55,513 bases of DNA from Lacrimispora saccharolytica (GCA_016899975.1 JACJJN010000023.1:1-55513); one strand, 5' to 3'; shown: positions 42,745-51,700, counted from the first letter of the stretch. Numbers and translations are program-made. Notes: a model not told the origin generated them from the letters alone.

Positions 42745-44031
42745 TCACTGACGCGGCTTGCCGCAGTTAGAACAGAAATTTCCGGTGTTTGCCGTCCCGC
42801 AGCTGCAGATCCATGCCGCAGCGGGACGCGGTTTTCCACAGTTTGTACAGAAATTGCCTGTATTCTCCGCACCACAGCCGCAGGTCCAGACTCCGCTGCC
42901 GTTCTGCATAGGATCCGGCTGGTCTTGCGGCGCTGCCTGGTTCCAGCTCTGTCCCGGCTGACTCTGCGGCGCTGCCTGGCTCCAGCTCTGTCCCGGCTGA
43001 CCCTGCGGCGCTGCCTGATTCCAGTTCTGTCCCGGCTGGCTGTTCTGCATCTGCTGTGCATTGGCTGCGGACGCCGCATTCAGGATATTTCCTCCGCTCT
43101 GCATTCCCATGCCAAATCCCATAAACCCTGCCATGGATCCGTTGGGGTTGGAAGCTGCCGCCTCCATCGCGCGTCCCGCAGCACCCTGCAGGTATCCTTC
43201 GCGGATGACAGGATCCTGCAGCATTGCTCCCTGGTTTCTCATATGGATCAGTTTCTGAGATTCCTCATCGTAAGAGATGCTGGCGATCGCCACCGACTGT
43301 ACTTCCATTCCCCTGCGCGCCCGCCAGCTGTCATCCAACGCATCCGCCATATATCTGGAAAGCTCTGTGCTTTTTGACGCCACATAGGAGATCCGGATTC
43401 CGTCCGCTGACATCCGGTTGACCGCCACCTGAATTCCTTCCAGAAATTCATTGAGAAATTGTTCGTTGATGTCCTGAACCTCGACCCGCTCTGCATTTCT
43501 CGGAACTGCCTCCGCGTAAAACAGCAGCGGATCCACAATACGGATGGAATAGGTTCCATGAGCACGCAGAAACAGTTCCGCATTATAGAAACTGTCAAAA
43601 TAGTTGACAGGATTTCTTGTTCCGAAGCGGATTCCTGTGATCTCCTGCAGATTAATATAGTACACTTTCTGAGACTGAGGCGTTCCGCCGCCGAAGCGGA
43701 AACGGTTGAAAGTATCCTTCAGCGCCTCCCCGAACTGACCGCTGAACATGGACGGCTGAGCGAAATCCTCGATGGTATAGTATCCCGGCTCCGCCGTATA
43801 ATCGATGATCCTTCCCCCGTCCGTCAGGATCATAAACTGGTTCTCATCCACATGGATTACAGAACCATTGGAAAGAACATCCGGGCTTCCCTTCTTTTCA
43901 CGCCCTTTGCGCATGACAACACCTCTGGTACACACCGTCTGTGCGTCCATCTCGTAAGGTTCCACTACCTCCAGCCACTGATCCTCAAGACTTCCTTTTA
44001 CTGTCGATACTGCTGCTCTGATAATTCCCAT
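42745..44031 (-). CDS. SPFH-domain protein with C-terminal zinc ribbons (YdjI-like)
   Basis: A 428-residue protein. The SPFH/virion-core-like domain covers about 20-250 (VHVDENQFMILTDGG-like core, FRFGGGTPQSQKVYYINLQE). A helical region follows, then a low-complexity Gln/Pro/Ser linker with three 13-residue repeats (about 330-375), and two zinc ribbons ending the protein (CGCGAENTGNFCTNCG and CSCGTANTGNFCSNCG). Bacillus YdjI has this kind of SPFH domain and works with PspA. It is the first gene of the triad. GGAGG precedes the ATG. Confidence 0.87.
   Translation of the reverse strand: MGIIRAAVSTVKGSLEDQWLEVVEPYEMDAQTVCTRGVVMRKGREKKGSPDVLSNGSVIHVDENQFMILTDGGRIIDYTAEPGYYTIEDFAQPSMFSGQFGEALKDTFNRFRFGGGTPQSQKVYYINLQEITGIRFGTRNPVNYFDSFYNAELFLRAHGTYSIRIVDPLLFYAEAVPRNAERVEVQDINEQFLNEFLEGIQVAVNRMSADGIRISYVASKSTELSRYMADALDDSWRARRGMEVQSVAIASISYDEESQKLIHMRNQGAMLQDPVIREGYLQGAAGRAMEAAASNPNGSMAGFMGFGMGMQSGGNILNAASAANAQQMQNSQPGQNWNQAAPQGQPGQSWSQAAPQSQPGQSWNQAAPQDQPDPMQNGSGVWTCGCGAENTGNFCTNCGKPRPAAAWICSCGTANTGNFCSNCGKPRQ
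42928..43044 (-). repeat. Three tandem 39-bp coding repeats in the SPFH gene
   Basis: A 39-bp unit encoding variants of GQSWNQAAPQxQP occurs three times with few changes. It makes a flexible linker between the SPFH part and the zinc ribbons. Confidence 0.85.
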
Positions 44032-44071
44032 AATGACTACCTCCTATCCATACCGCAAAGCGTTGATAGAA

Positions 44072-44133
44072 AAAGACCGCCTGATGTCACGCTCCGCTGC
44101 ATGTTCGCAGTCCGCTGACACCAGACGGTCTTT
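44072..44133 (-). terminator. Terminator of prfB
   Basis: On the minus strand AAAGACCGTCTGGTGTCA and TGACATCAGGCGGTCTTT form an 18-bp stem with two mismatches around a 26-nt loop, followed by TTCTATC. The SPFH gene starts only about 40 bp further on. Confidence 0.8.
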
Positions 44134-44169
44134 CACTTTCACTACCCGGTCGTCCGCCCGGTCTGTAAT

Positions 44170-45298
44170 TTACTGTTCCTGTGCTTCTTTGTTTCCAAGT
44201 GCGATCCACTTCAGATACGCATTAATGAACAGGTCAATTCCACCATCCATCACCGCGTCCACATTTCCTGTCTCCGCATTGGTTCTGTGATCCTTGACCA
44301 TAGTATACGGCTGCATAACGTAAGAACGGATCTGGTTTCCCCAGCCAATCTCCGTCACTTCGCCGCGGATTCCCGAAAGCTTTTCCTCCTGCTCCTGCAG
44401 TTTCAGCATATACAGCTTGGCGCGGAGCATCTGCATCGCCTTATCCTTGTTCTGGAACTGGGAACGCTCATTCTGACACGTTACCACGATTCCGGTAGGA
44501 AGGTGGGTGATACGGATTGCTGAGGAAGTTTTGTTGATATGCTGTCCGCCGGCGCCGCTGGAACGATAGGTATCGATCCTCAGGTCCTCATCGCGGACCT
44601 CCACCTCGATCTCCTTGTCAATGTCCGGCATGACATCACAGGACACAAAGGAGGTCTGACGTTTTCCTGCCGCATTGAACGGAGAAATACGCACCAGACG
44701 GTGCACGCCTTTTTCCGATTTCAGATACCCGTAAGCATTCACTCCGTTGACCTGGAAGGTCACAGACTTCACGCCGGCTTCCTCACCCTCCAGAAAATCC
44801 AGCTCTTCCAGAGTAAAGCCTTTGCGCTCCGCCCAGCGGGTGTACATCCGGTACAGCATTCCGCACCAGTCGCAGGCTTCCGTTCCGCCCGCTCCCGCGT
44901 TCAGCTTGATAATCGCATTGTTGGTATCAAATTCTCCGGAAAGGAGTGTCTTGATACGGATTGCTTCGAAATCCTCTTTAAAACTATCCAGCATTTCCTG
45001 AATCTCCGGAATGACAGACGCGTCGTTTTCTTCGTAGCCCATCTCGATCAGCGTCTCCATATCCTCTTTCGCGGATACAAGTCTCTGATACGTGTCCCGG
45101 TCATCCTTCATGCTGCTTAACTGCTTCATTAACTCCTGAGCTTCCTCCGGACGGTCCCAGAAATCCGGTTCCTCCATGCGGCGCTCTAATTCTTCGATCC
45201 TGCGCTCTTTATTAGCGAGGTCAAAGTGAATCCCTCACTTCCACTAATGGTTCGTCAAATGTGTTCAATTCGCTCTTGAACTGGTCTAATTCAACCAT
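44170..45298 (-). CDS. prfB: Peptide chain release factor 2, with programmed +1 frameshift
   Basis: Translation starts at ATG 45298 (MVELDQFKSELNTFDEPLVE), reaches CTT at 45226-45224, and meets an in-frame UGA at 45223-45221. A +1 slip on CTTTGAC leads into LANKERRIEELERR and the rest of RF2. A purine-rich AGGGA sits at the usual distance upstream of CTT. The protein carries SPF (in VRISPFNAAG), which reads UGA/UAA stops, and GGQ (in SGAGGQHINKT), which triggers peptide release. The frameshift gives autoregulation by RF2 level. It lies downstream of secA, as in many Firmicutes. Confidence 0.97.
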
Positions 45299-45333
45299 TG
45301 CTTCACCTGCTTTCTTTTTTGTATTTCTTTTCC

Positions 45334-45362
45334 ATCATACCATCGGCATAGGAGTTATGCAA
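45334..45362 (-). promoter_or_regulatory. Promoter of prfB
   Basis: On the minus strand TTGCAT (45357-45362) and TATGAT (45334-45339) with a 17-bp spacer, about 35 bp before the ATG at 45298. Confidence 0.75.
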
Positions 45363-45391
45363 CCTTTTTCCTTATACCACTTTACGTCCGC

Positions 45392-45420
45392 GTAACAGTT
45401 CAGCTCTGCTGAACTGTTAC
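45392..45420. repeat. Dispersed GTTCAGC palindrome, copy C
   Basis: GTAACAGTTCAGC (45392-45404) and GCTGAACTGTTAC (45408-45420) form a perfect 13-bp stem with loop TCT. It is the longest copy of this family. Confidence 0.75.
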
Positions 45421-45422
45421 CT

Positions 45423-45464
45423 GCAAAATCCATTTAAAATCGCCTCCGGCGATGGGATTTTGCA
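45423..45464. repeat. Nested hairpin between secA and prfB
   Basis: TGCAAAATCC and GGGATTTTGCA form the outer stem, and ATCGCC-TCC-GGCGAT the inner stem. It lies directly between two other palindromes and could end the secA transcript, although no clear T-tract follows. Confidence 0.5.
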
Positions 45465-45484
45465 CTCATGAATCACATTCTTAC

Positions 45485-45509
45485 GGTCTGCGCAGCATGT
45501 GCGCAGACC
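45485..45509. repeat. Dispersed GGTCTGCGCA palindrome, copy 2
   Basis: GGTCTGCGCA (45485-45494) and TGCGCAGACC (45500-45509) with loop GCATG, directly after the secA stop. Its core is identical to the copy at 38946-38974. Confidence 0.7.
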
Positions 45510-45513
45510 TGAG

Positions 45514-48084
45514 TTAAACCCTAACACGTCCGCAGCATTGTTTGTATTTCTTTCCGCTTCCGCATGGGCATGGGTCGTTCGGATATATTTTCTTTTCGGC
45601 GCGCTGTACCGGTTTTTTCGGTCCTGTCTCGTCTTTGTTGGTTCCGGTTACTTTAGCCACCTGTTCACGCTCTACTTTCTGTTCGATGCGTACGTGATAC
45701 AGCAGACGCAGGGTATCCTGCTGGATGGATGCCAGCATCTCATTGAACATATCGTAGGCCGTCATCTTGTACTCTACTTTCGGGTTTCTCTGACCATAAG
45801 CCTGCAGGCCGATTCCTTCGCGGAGCTGATCCATATCGTCGATATGATCCATCCATTTCTGGTCGATGACTTTCAGCAGAAGCACACGTTCCAGTTCACG
45901 GATCTGCTCGATTTCCGGAAATTCTGCTTCTTTTTCTTCATACAGTTTCACAGCCTCTTCTTTCAGATGCTGTTTCAGCTGATTTTTGCTCATTTTCCGT
46001 ACATCTTCCCGCTGAATCACTTTCACCGGGATCACAGGGATCAGCACTTCGTTCAGCTCTGTCAGGTTCCAGTCTTCCGGATCTGCATTTTCGCCAATGC
46101 ACAGATCCACGACATTGTCGATGGTATCTGTGATCATCTTGAAGATGGAATCACGCATACTCTCTCCGTCGAGAACACGGCGGCGCTCTTTGTAAATAAT
46201 CTCACGCTGCTCGTTGTTTACCTGATCGTACTCCAGCAGGTTCTTACGGATTCCGTAGTTATTTCCCTCAATCTTTCTCTGTGCCTTTTCAATTGCGGAG
46301 GAAAGCATCTTATGCTCGATCTGTTCATTCTCCGGAACACCAAGAGACTTGAATACCGTCATCAGTTTTTCAGAACCGAACAGACGCATCAGATCGTCTT
46401 CCAGAGAGATATAGAAACGGGATTCACCCGGATCTCCCTGACGTCCGGAACGTCCGCGGAGCTGATTGTCAATACGGCGGGACTCATGACGCTCTGTACC
46501 GATGATCTTCAGACCGCCGGCTTCTTTCGCCACATCGTCCAGCTTGATATCGGTACCACGTCCTGCCATGTTGGTGGCAATGGTTACGGTGCCAGCCTCA
46601 CCCGCATGGGCAACGATCTCCGCCTCCAGCTCATGGAATTTCGCGTTCAGCACCTGATGCTTGATTCCCTCTTTCTTCAGCATCCGGCTGAGCAGTTCAG
46701 AGGTTTCGATGGTTACGGTACCTACCAGTACCGGCTGATTTTTCGCATGCGCTTCCTTGACCGCTTCCACAACCGCATGGAATTTCTCTTTCTGGGTCAT
46801 ATATACCGCGTCTTCCAGATCCTTACGGATCACCGGACGGTTGGTCGGGATCTCGATAACGTCCATTCCATAGATATCACGGAATTCCTGCTCTTCTGTC
46901 AGAGCGGTACCGGTCATACCTGCTTTCTTCTCATACTTATTGAAGAAGTTCTGGAACGTGATCGTCGCCAGCGTCTTGCTCTCCCGGCGTACCTTTACAT
47001 GCTCCTTCGCCTCGATCGCCTGATGCAATCCGTCGGAATAACGGCGTCCCGGCATGATACGTCCGGTAAACTCATCGACGATCAGAACCTCATCGTCTTT
47101 TACCACATAATCCTTATCCCGGAACATCAGGTAGTTGGCACGCAGCGCAAGAATGATATTGTGCTGGATCTCCATGTTCTCCGGATCGGAAAGGTTTTCA
47201 ATATGGAAGAATTCCTCTACTTTATGAACACCCTGTTCCGTCAGGGTTACAATCTTATCTTTTTCGTTGACAATAAAGTCTCCGGTCTCCACGATCTCTT
47301 CGCCCATGATCGCGGTCATCTTGGTCATCTCCGCGCTGGCCTCCCCGCGTTCCATCTGATGCGCCAGGATATCACAGGTCTCATAAAGTTTTGTGGATTT
47401 TCCGCTCTGTCCGGAAATGATCAGCGGCGTACGCGCCTCATCGATCAGGACAGAGTCGACCTCGTCAATGATACAGTAGCAAAGATCTCTCTGTACCAGC
47501 TGTTCTTTATAAATCACCATGTTGTCACGAAGGTAGTCAAAGCCCAGTTCGTTATTGGTGATATAAGTGATGTCGCAGGCATACTGCTTGCGGCGCTCAT
47601 CATTTTTCATATCATTCAGCACGACACCGACAGTAAGTCCCAGAAATTCATGGACTTTTCCCATCCATTCGGCATCTCGGTTAGCCAGATAATCATTGAC
47701 CGTAACGATATGAACGCCGCGTCCGGTCAGCGCATTCAGATATGCAGGCAGAGTGGATACCAGCGTCTTACCTTCACCAGTCTTCATCTCCGCGATACGT
47801 CCCTGGTGAAGAATAATTCCACCAATCAGCTGTACCCGGTAATGTTCCATCCCCAGCACACGCTTTGCTGCCTCGCGTACGGTGGCAAATGCTTCCGGAA
47901 GGAGGGAATCCAGCGTCTCACCTTTTTGATAACGTTCTTTGTATTCTTTTGTCTTTGCACGAAGCTCCTCATCTGAGAGTTTCTGCATCTCGGGGCGCAG
48001 CGCCTCGATCTTATCTACGATCGGCGTGATTCTCTTCAGCTCTCTGGAGCTGTGGGTGCCGAAAAGCTTTTCCGCTACTTTCAT
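45514..48084 (-). CDS. secA: Preprotein translocase ATPase SecA
   Basis: An 856-residue motor of the Sec pathway at the membrane. [20 protein letters not shown] (about residue 100) is Walker A, and [20 protein letters not shown] (about 205) is Walker [14 protein letters not shown] and [12 protein letters not shown] are helicase motifs of the second nucleotide domain. The C-terminus carries [17 protein letters not shown], the zinc motif that contacts ribosomes and SecB-like partners. GGAG precedes the ATG. It lies upstream of prfB, separated by three palindromes. Confidence 0.98.
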   Translation of the reverse strand: MKVAEKLFGTHSSRELKRITPIVDKIEALRPEMQKLSDEELRAKTKEYKERYQKGETLDSLLPEAFATVREAAKRVLGMEHYRVQLIGGIILHQGRIAEMKTGEGKTLVSTLPAYLNALTGRGVHIVTVNDYLANRDAEWMGKVHEFLGLTVGVVLNDMKNDERRKQYACDITYITNNELGFDYLRDNMVIYKEQLVQRDLCYCIIDEVDSVLIDEARTPLIISGQSGKSTKLYETCDILAHQMERGEASAEMTKMTAIMGEEIVETGDFIVNEKDKIVTLTEQGVHKVEEFFHIENLSDPENMEIQHNIILALRANYLMFRDKDYVVKDDEVLIVDEFTGRIMPGRRYSDGLHQAIEAKEHVKVRRESKTLATITFQNFFNKYEKKAGMTGTALTEEQEFRDIYGMDVIEIPTNRPVIRKDLEDAVYMTQKEKFHAVVEAVKEAHAKNQPVLVGTVTIETSELLSRMLKKEGIKHQVLNAKFHELEAEIVAHAGEAGTVTIATNMAGRGTDIKLDDVAKEAGGLKIIGTERHESRRIDNQLRGRSGRQGDPGESRFYISLEDDLMRLFGSEKLMTVFKSLGVPENEQIEHKMLSSAIEKAQRKIEGNNYGIRKNLLEYDQVNNEQREIIYKERRRVLDGESMRDSIFKMITDTIDNVVDLCIGENADPEDWNLTELNEVLIPVIPVKVIQREDVRKMSKNQLKQHLKEEAVKLYEEKEAEFPEIEQIRELERVLLLKVIDQKWMDHIDDMDQLREGIGLQAYGQRNPKVEYKMTAYDMFNEMLASIQQDTLRLLYHVRIEQKVEREQVAKVTGTNKDETGPKKPVQRAEKKIYPNDPCPCGSGKKYKQCCGRVRV

Positions 48085-48133
48085 GTGTATACACTCCTAA
48101 ATCTTCTATGTTCCGTTTTTTACATGCCTTATT

Positions 48134-48162
48134 ATTTTACCACCTTTTAGCAAATTAAACAA
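48134..48162 (-). promoter_or_regulatory. Promoter of secA
   Basis: On the minus strand TTGTTT (48157-48162) and TAAAAT (48134-48139) with a 17-bp spacer, about 50 bp before the secA ATG. The structured element at 48216-48484 lies just upstream. Confidence 0.65.
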
Positions 48163-48215
48163 TGAATTTTTCGTGAATAAAGTATGTCGGCAGATCCGTT
48201 CCGTCTTTATTGGGT

Positions 48216-48484
48216 AAGCGGACGAAAAAATCCCTGCGCGGGTGGCATCCGTGGACGGGGCGGCTGAAAAGCGCCGGAAAATCTAACCGTCCCGGAACCG
48301 TCCGGACCGGGTACCGGAGCGATTCATCAGGAATTGTTTATCAATTCCCGGTTCAGCGCTCCTCAGGCTCAGTGCGAGAAGCACTTCGCCTGCCCCGGTC
48401 CGAACGGCTCCGGGACGCTAAGATTTTCTCGACGCTTTTCAGATGCCCCGTACACGGATGCCGCCCGCGCAGGGATTTTTTCTG
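48216..48484 (-). repeat. ~270-bp structured palindromic element, copy 1
   Basis: Read on the minus strand it runs from CAGAAAAAATCCCTGCGCGG to TTTTTTCGTCCGCTT and folds into one long interrupted hairpin. The basal arm is AATCCCTGCGCGGG with its complement, then AAAAGCGTCG/CGGCGCTTTT, then GTCCCGGA/TCCGGGAC. A side hairpin CAGGC-GA-AGTGC-TTCTC-GCACT-GA-GCCTG follows, then GGAGCG/CGCTCC, capped by GGGAATTG-ATAAA-CAATTCC. The second copy at 48604-48876 has the same architecture. No coding frame is convincing. It could be a mobile palindrome or a structured RNA. Confidence 0.8.
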
Positions 48485-48603
48485 TTTTCTGATACCGAAA
48501 AGTACGGAACGGATGTACCGGTTGTAAGGTGTGAAGCTCGGATATAATCGAATCCAACAACTACACCATCCCCTGCAGCTTATGACGCTCCGGAATTCAA
48601 GCC
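48485..48603. other. Spacer between the two structured elements
   Basis: 119 bp separating the divergently oriented copies. It contains a plus-strand TATAAT (48543-48548) with TTGTAA 15 bp upstream (48522-48527), a possible but sub-optimal promoter that would fire into copy 2. No gene is seen. Confidence 0.4.
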
Positions 48604-48876
48604 CAGAAAGCATCCAGGGTCAGGTGGTATGCGTGGACGGCGGGCATCTGAAAAGATGTGAGAAAATCTTGGCGTTCCGAAGCCCCGGAGGACGGGGCAG
48701 GCGAAGTGCTTCTCGCACTGAGCCTGAGGAGCGCTGAGTCGGGAAAGCATAAAGCTTTCCTGACGAATCGCTCCGGTACCCGTCCGAAGGGGCTTCGGAA
48801 CGGTTAGATTTTCCACATCTTTTCAGCCGCCCGCCGTCCACGCATACCACCTGGCCCTGGATGCTTTCGTCCGCTT
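48604..48876 (+). repeat. ~270-bp structured palindromic element, copy 2
   Basis: Opposite in orientation to copy 1, from CAGAAAGCATCCAGGG to GGATGCTTTCGTCCGCTT. The arms have different sequence but remain complementary: GGTGGTATGCGTGGACGG/CCGTCCACGCATACCACC, AAAAGATGTG/CACATCTTTT, GTTCCGAAGCCCC/GGGGCTTCGGAAC and GGGAAAGC-ATAAA-GCTTTCC. The core from GGGGCAGGCGAAGTGC to GAGGAGCGCTGA (44 nt, about 48694-48737) is identical to copy 1. The side hairpin has GA/GA opposed in an internal loop. The remainder to 48900 shows nothing else. Confidence 0.8.
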
Positions 48877-48902
48877 TGCCACCAAAACTCATAACTGCAT
48901 TC

Positions 48903-48928
48903 AAAAAACGGCTTTCCGAAGAAAGCCG
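48903..48928 (-). terminator. Terminator of the PAP2 gene
   Basis: On the minus strand CGGCTTTC-TTCG-GAAAGCCG is a perfect 8-bp stem with a stable UUCG loop, followed by TTTTTT. It lies about 20 bp beyond the PAP2 stop. Confidence 0.9.
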
Positions 48929-48948
48929 CTTGTGGTTTTTGTGATATT

Positions 48949-49623
48949 TTATGTTGGAATTTCCCGTTTCTTTTTTCTTGATGCCAGCGAAACACTTCTG
49001 ACTTTGTGAGGATGATACAACAGCATGTAGCTTCCAAGATTCATGATCAGCGCACAGCATACATCCGATACGGAATGCTGTTTCAGGAACATGGTGGCAA
49101 GTACGATGGACACTGCCAGCGCTACTGTGCTGTAGCGGATCACTGGGTGTTTCTGGAGGCGTTTGCAGGTCATGAACGCGATGCCTACCGCCACGGAATT
49201 GTATACGTGGATGCTTGGAAAGACGTTCGTCGGCGTATCGATGGAATACAGATACTGTACCATCTGCGTGAAGACATTGTCATTTGCAAAGGTCTCCGGC
49301 CGTAAATCCTGTCCGTTGGGGTAAATGTAGGAGATGATCAGAAACAGGGTCATCCCGATCCCGAGGTTAAAAATCAGCTGGTAATATTCTTTGAGATCTT
49401 TATTGAAAAATCCAAAATAAATCAGTGCAGCAGCGATAAACGCAAACCACAGGAAATATGGCACAATAAAGTATTCACAAAAAGGAATGATGTCGTCCAG
49501 CGGCATATGAATAATATGGTAATCATTGGTTACCTTATGCTCCAGCCAGAAGAAACCCAGCAGATAAAATACCGCGTATGCCGGAATGATCAATATATGC
49601 TTATATTTTTTCAGAAGTTTCAT
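48949..49623 (-). CDS. PAP2-superfamily membrane phosphatase (inositolphosphotransferase-like)
   Basis: A 224-residue protein with about six membrane helices. The PAP2 motifs are reduced but present: NVFPSIHVYNSVAVGIAF (about 132-149) has the PSxH histidine, and LKQHSVSDV (about 180-188) the final His and Asp. There is no classical KxxxxxxRP motif. It resembles PAP2-type lipid phosphatases or inositolphosphotransferases. ATG 49623 follows GAGGTGAGGCGG; a longer frame begins 24 codons earlier without a site. It is transcribed alone. Confidence 0.8.
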   Translation of the reverse strand: MKLLKKYKHILIIPAYAVFYLLGFFWLEHKVTNDYHIIHMPLDDIIPFCEYFIVPYFLWFAFIAAALIYFGFFNKDLKEYYQLIFNLGIGMTLFLIISYIYPNGQDLRPETFANDNVFTQMVQYLYSIDTPTNVFPSIHVYNSVAVGIAFMTCKRLQKHPVIRYSTVALAVSIVLATMFLKQHSVSDVCCALIMNLGSYMLLYHPHKVRSVSLASRKKKREIPT

Positions 49624-49812
49624 CTCCGCCTCACCTCGTTTTCCATGTCTGTCACTTTTCTTTGATGTTTTTCTTAACTGCTGTAAGTATAACACAACAA
49701 CATTTCAAGTCAATGACCTTTACCTCTTTTTAAGAAAACCTTCATTTAATTCATCATTCTTCTATACAAACTAAAAAATTCTTAAGAAAAAATGTGCAGT
49801 TCCACGAAACAG

Positions 49813-50658
49813 TTATGAAGCTTTTTTATATTCCTTCTCCGGCAGAAACCCGTCAAAGATCACTGTGTCAAATTTCCTGCAGCATTGCCTGCAGTCCGGC
49901 TGATTCTGTACGGTCCATGCAAACGTCGGTACGCGAAACAGTATTCTCTGCAGTCTCAATGCCAGTTTATTGGCATGGCGGTAATTATATGCAATAAAAT
50001 CCGGACGTCCGACCCAGTTGAGCATCAATCTCGCTGCCAGGAAACGCAGGATCAGATTCACCCCGTCAGATTTCCGGAAGCGGTCGGAAAGCTGTCCCCG
50101 TACGATTCCCGGACGATGACGTTTGAACCAGCGCAGCGCCAGACTGTTGAAGGATTCAATGCAGTACTTTCCATGATAATTTTTCAGCTCCCGGTTCAGG
50201 ATCATGCATGTCTTTGTATTATGTGTCGGAAGCTTGATTTCTATTAACAATGGTACCTTTCCATCGACAATTTCCAGAACTTCCCTGAATTCCGGGATTT
50301 TGAACTCGGTATCTTTCAGCTGCAGCTGTTTCAGTTCTTCCAGGGTATAGGTGCAGACCCTTCCCTCTTTCCGGCACATCCGGTTCAGCGTATCATCATG
50401 AAAGACTACCAGCCGGTTGTCTTTTGTGATCTGCACGTCCAGTTCAATGGCATAACCGGATTCCACAGCGCGCTGAAAAGCCGGCAGTGAATTTTCCGGA
50501 ATTTCCTTTTCTTCGCTCCACAAACCTCTGTGGGCATACATCCATCTGGTAAATTCCTCACAGTCCTTGCGTCTTGCCATGCGGGGAGCTGTCGAATAAA
50601 AGAATCCCAGGATATTAAGCACAACCAATACGGCCAGAATCAAGATTAATAATTTCAT
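49813..50658 (-). CDS. Membrane-anchored glycerophosphodiester phosphodiesterase
   Basis: A 281-residue GDPD protein. An N-terminal membrane helix (about 3-22) anchors it. The catalytic barrel has YAHRGLWSEEKEIPENSLPAF (about 41-61; His-Arg-Gly and the Glu-Asn pair) and ELDVQITKDNRLVVFHDDTL (about 70-89). It releases glycerol-3-phosphate from phospholipid or teichoic-acid head groups. ATG 50658 follows AGGAGAG. It is the gene after the diacylglycerol kinase, fitting a membrane-lipid recycling role. Confidence 0.9.
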   Translation of the reverse strand: MKLLILILAVLVVLNILGFFYSTAPRMARRKDCEEFTRWMYAHRGLWSEEKEIPENSLPAFQRAVESGYAIELDVQITKDNRLVVFHDDTLNRMCRKEGRVCTYTLEELKQLQLKDTEFKIPEFREVLEIVDGKVPLLIEIKLPTHNTKTCMILNRELKNYHGKYCIESFNSLALRWFKRHRPGIVRGQLSDRFRKSDGVNLILRFLAARLMLNWVGRPDFIAYNYRHANKLALRLQRILFRVPTFAWTVQNQPDCRQCCRKFDTVIFDGFLPEKEYKKAS

Positions 50659-50706
50659 ACGCTCATCTCTCCTGTCACGGTTTGTCAAATCCGTTTTTAC
50701 CTATGC

Positions 50707-51639
50707 TCAAATATGTGTTCCAGTAAGAACCCGGAGTTTTTCCGGTTCCACTGTAACCGTCAGGTAATCCTGCATACCTCCGGATTCCCCATCCAGATGC
50801 ACAGGAAGCTTTCTGTCCGTCTTAAGCGTTGCTGTCTTTACCTTACGGATATGTACTTCGTGAAATCCTGTATGTTTTCCAAGAACCGCCAGCGGAAACA
50901 CTGCCAGGCGTTTCCATTTTGCCAGGCCTTCCACTACGATCCAATCCATGACCCCGTCCGTACAGTCCGCTCCCGGGCAGAACTTTACGCCTCCGCCCTC
51001 ACATTTCATATTCATCGCGGCCGCAAACAGTACCTTGTCACAGGTCACTTTCCGTCTGTCCTCAGTGACAAATTCCATACGGAAATCCCGAAAGAAAAAT
51101 AATTGCCGCAGAGCGATCACCATGTACGTGAGTTTGCCAAGATGCATCCGGTTCAGTACGTTTTTGATCCTGGAAGAAAGGGCTTCATGGCAGATGGAGG
51201 CGTCAAAACCGATTCCGCTGCTGATGACAAACCGCCGTACCTTTCCTCCGACGTTCACCCGTCCTACATCGATGGATGTACAATATCCCTTCCTGAGAAT
51301 TTCCACTGCCTTTTCCACATCGGCAGGAATCTGAAGCCCTCGGGCAAAATCATTGCCGGAACCGCTTGGAATGTAACCCAGCGTCACTTTAGAAAGCTGC
51401 CGGATTCCTGACACCACCTCATTGACCGTTCCGTCGCCGCCGATGACGATCAGGACGTCTTCCTCTTTCCAGACGCCCGGCGCTGTAATGGAGGACGTGA
51501 TCTTTCTCGCATGTCCTCGGTAACAGGTGCGGTATTCCCTGAAATTTACATTTTCCGCAAGAAGCCTGCTCCTCAGTTTCAGCCAGATCCTGTTTCCGGC
51601 GCCGGAACGGGATCCCGGGTTGAAAATCACATGATACAT
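50707..51639 (-). CDS. Diacylglycerol/lipid kinase family protein
   Basis: A 310-residue YegS/DgkB-type lipid kinase. The nucleotide-binding region has VIGGDGTVNEVVSGI (about 65-79) and GYIPSGSGNDFARGL (about 88-102). NPGSRSGAG near the start is the N-terminal phosphate loop. GADCTDGVMDWIV is a conserved C-terminal block. The enzyme phosphorylates diacylglycerol or a related lipid on the cytoplasmic face. It lies between the alarmone synthetase and GDPD genes. Confidence 0.9.
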   Translation of the reverse strand: MYHVIFNPGSRSGAGNRIWLKLRSRLLAENVNFREYRTCYRGHARKITSSITAPGVWKEEDVLIVIGGDGTVNEVVSGIRQLSKVTLGYIPSGSGNDFARGLQIPADVEKAVEILRKGYCTSIDVGRVNVGGKVRRFVISSGIGFDASICHEALSSRIKNVLNRMHLGKLTYMVIALRQLFFFRDFRMEFVTEDRRKVTCDKVLFAAAMNMKCEGGGVKFCPGADCTDGVMDWIVVEGLAKWKRLAVFPLAVLGKHTGFHEVHIRKVKTATLKTDRKLPVHLDGESGGMQDYLTVTVEPEKLRVLTGTHI

Positions 51640-51678
51640 CCTGTCTCCTCCTCATTTCTCTGCTGCTCTCATTTTGCA

Positions 51679-51700
51679 GCAGTTCAGACGGCTGAACTGC
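51679..51700. repeat. Dispersed GTTCAG palindrome, copy D
   Basis: GCAGTTCAG-ACGG-CTGAACTGC, a perfect 9-bp stem between the alarmone synthetase and lipid kinase genes. Confidence 0.65.

Noticed and set aside
42928-43044. 39-bp repeats considered as a non-coding satellite
   Set aside because: They are in frame with the SPFH gene and encode a 13-residue linker repeat.
45499-47976. 825-codon plus-strand frame opposite secA
   Set aside because: It mirrors the codon pattern of secA and contains no recognisable domain.
48210-48816. Short Arg/Pro-rich frames on both strands in the structured elements
   Set aside because: They arise from GC-rich palindromes, appear on both strands and change between the two copies, while base pairing is preserved.
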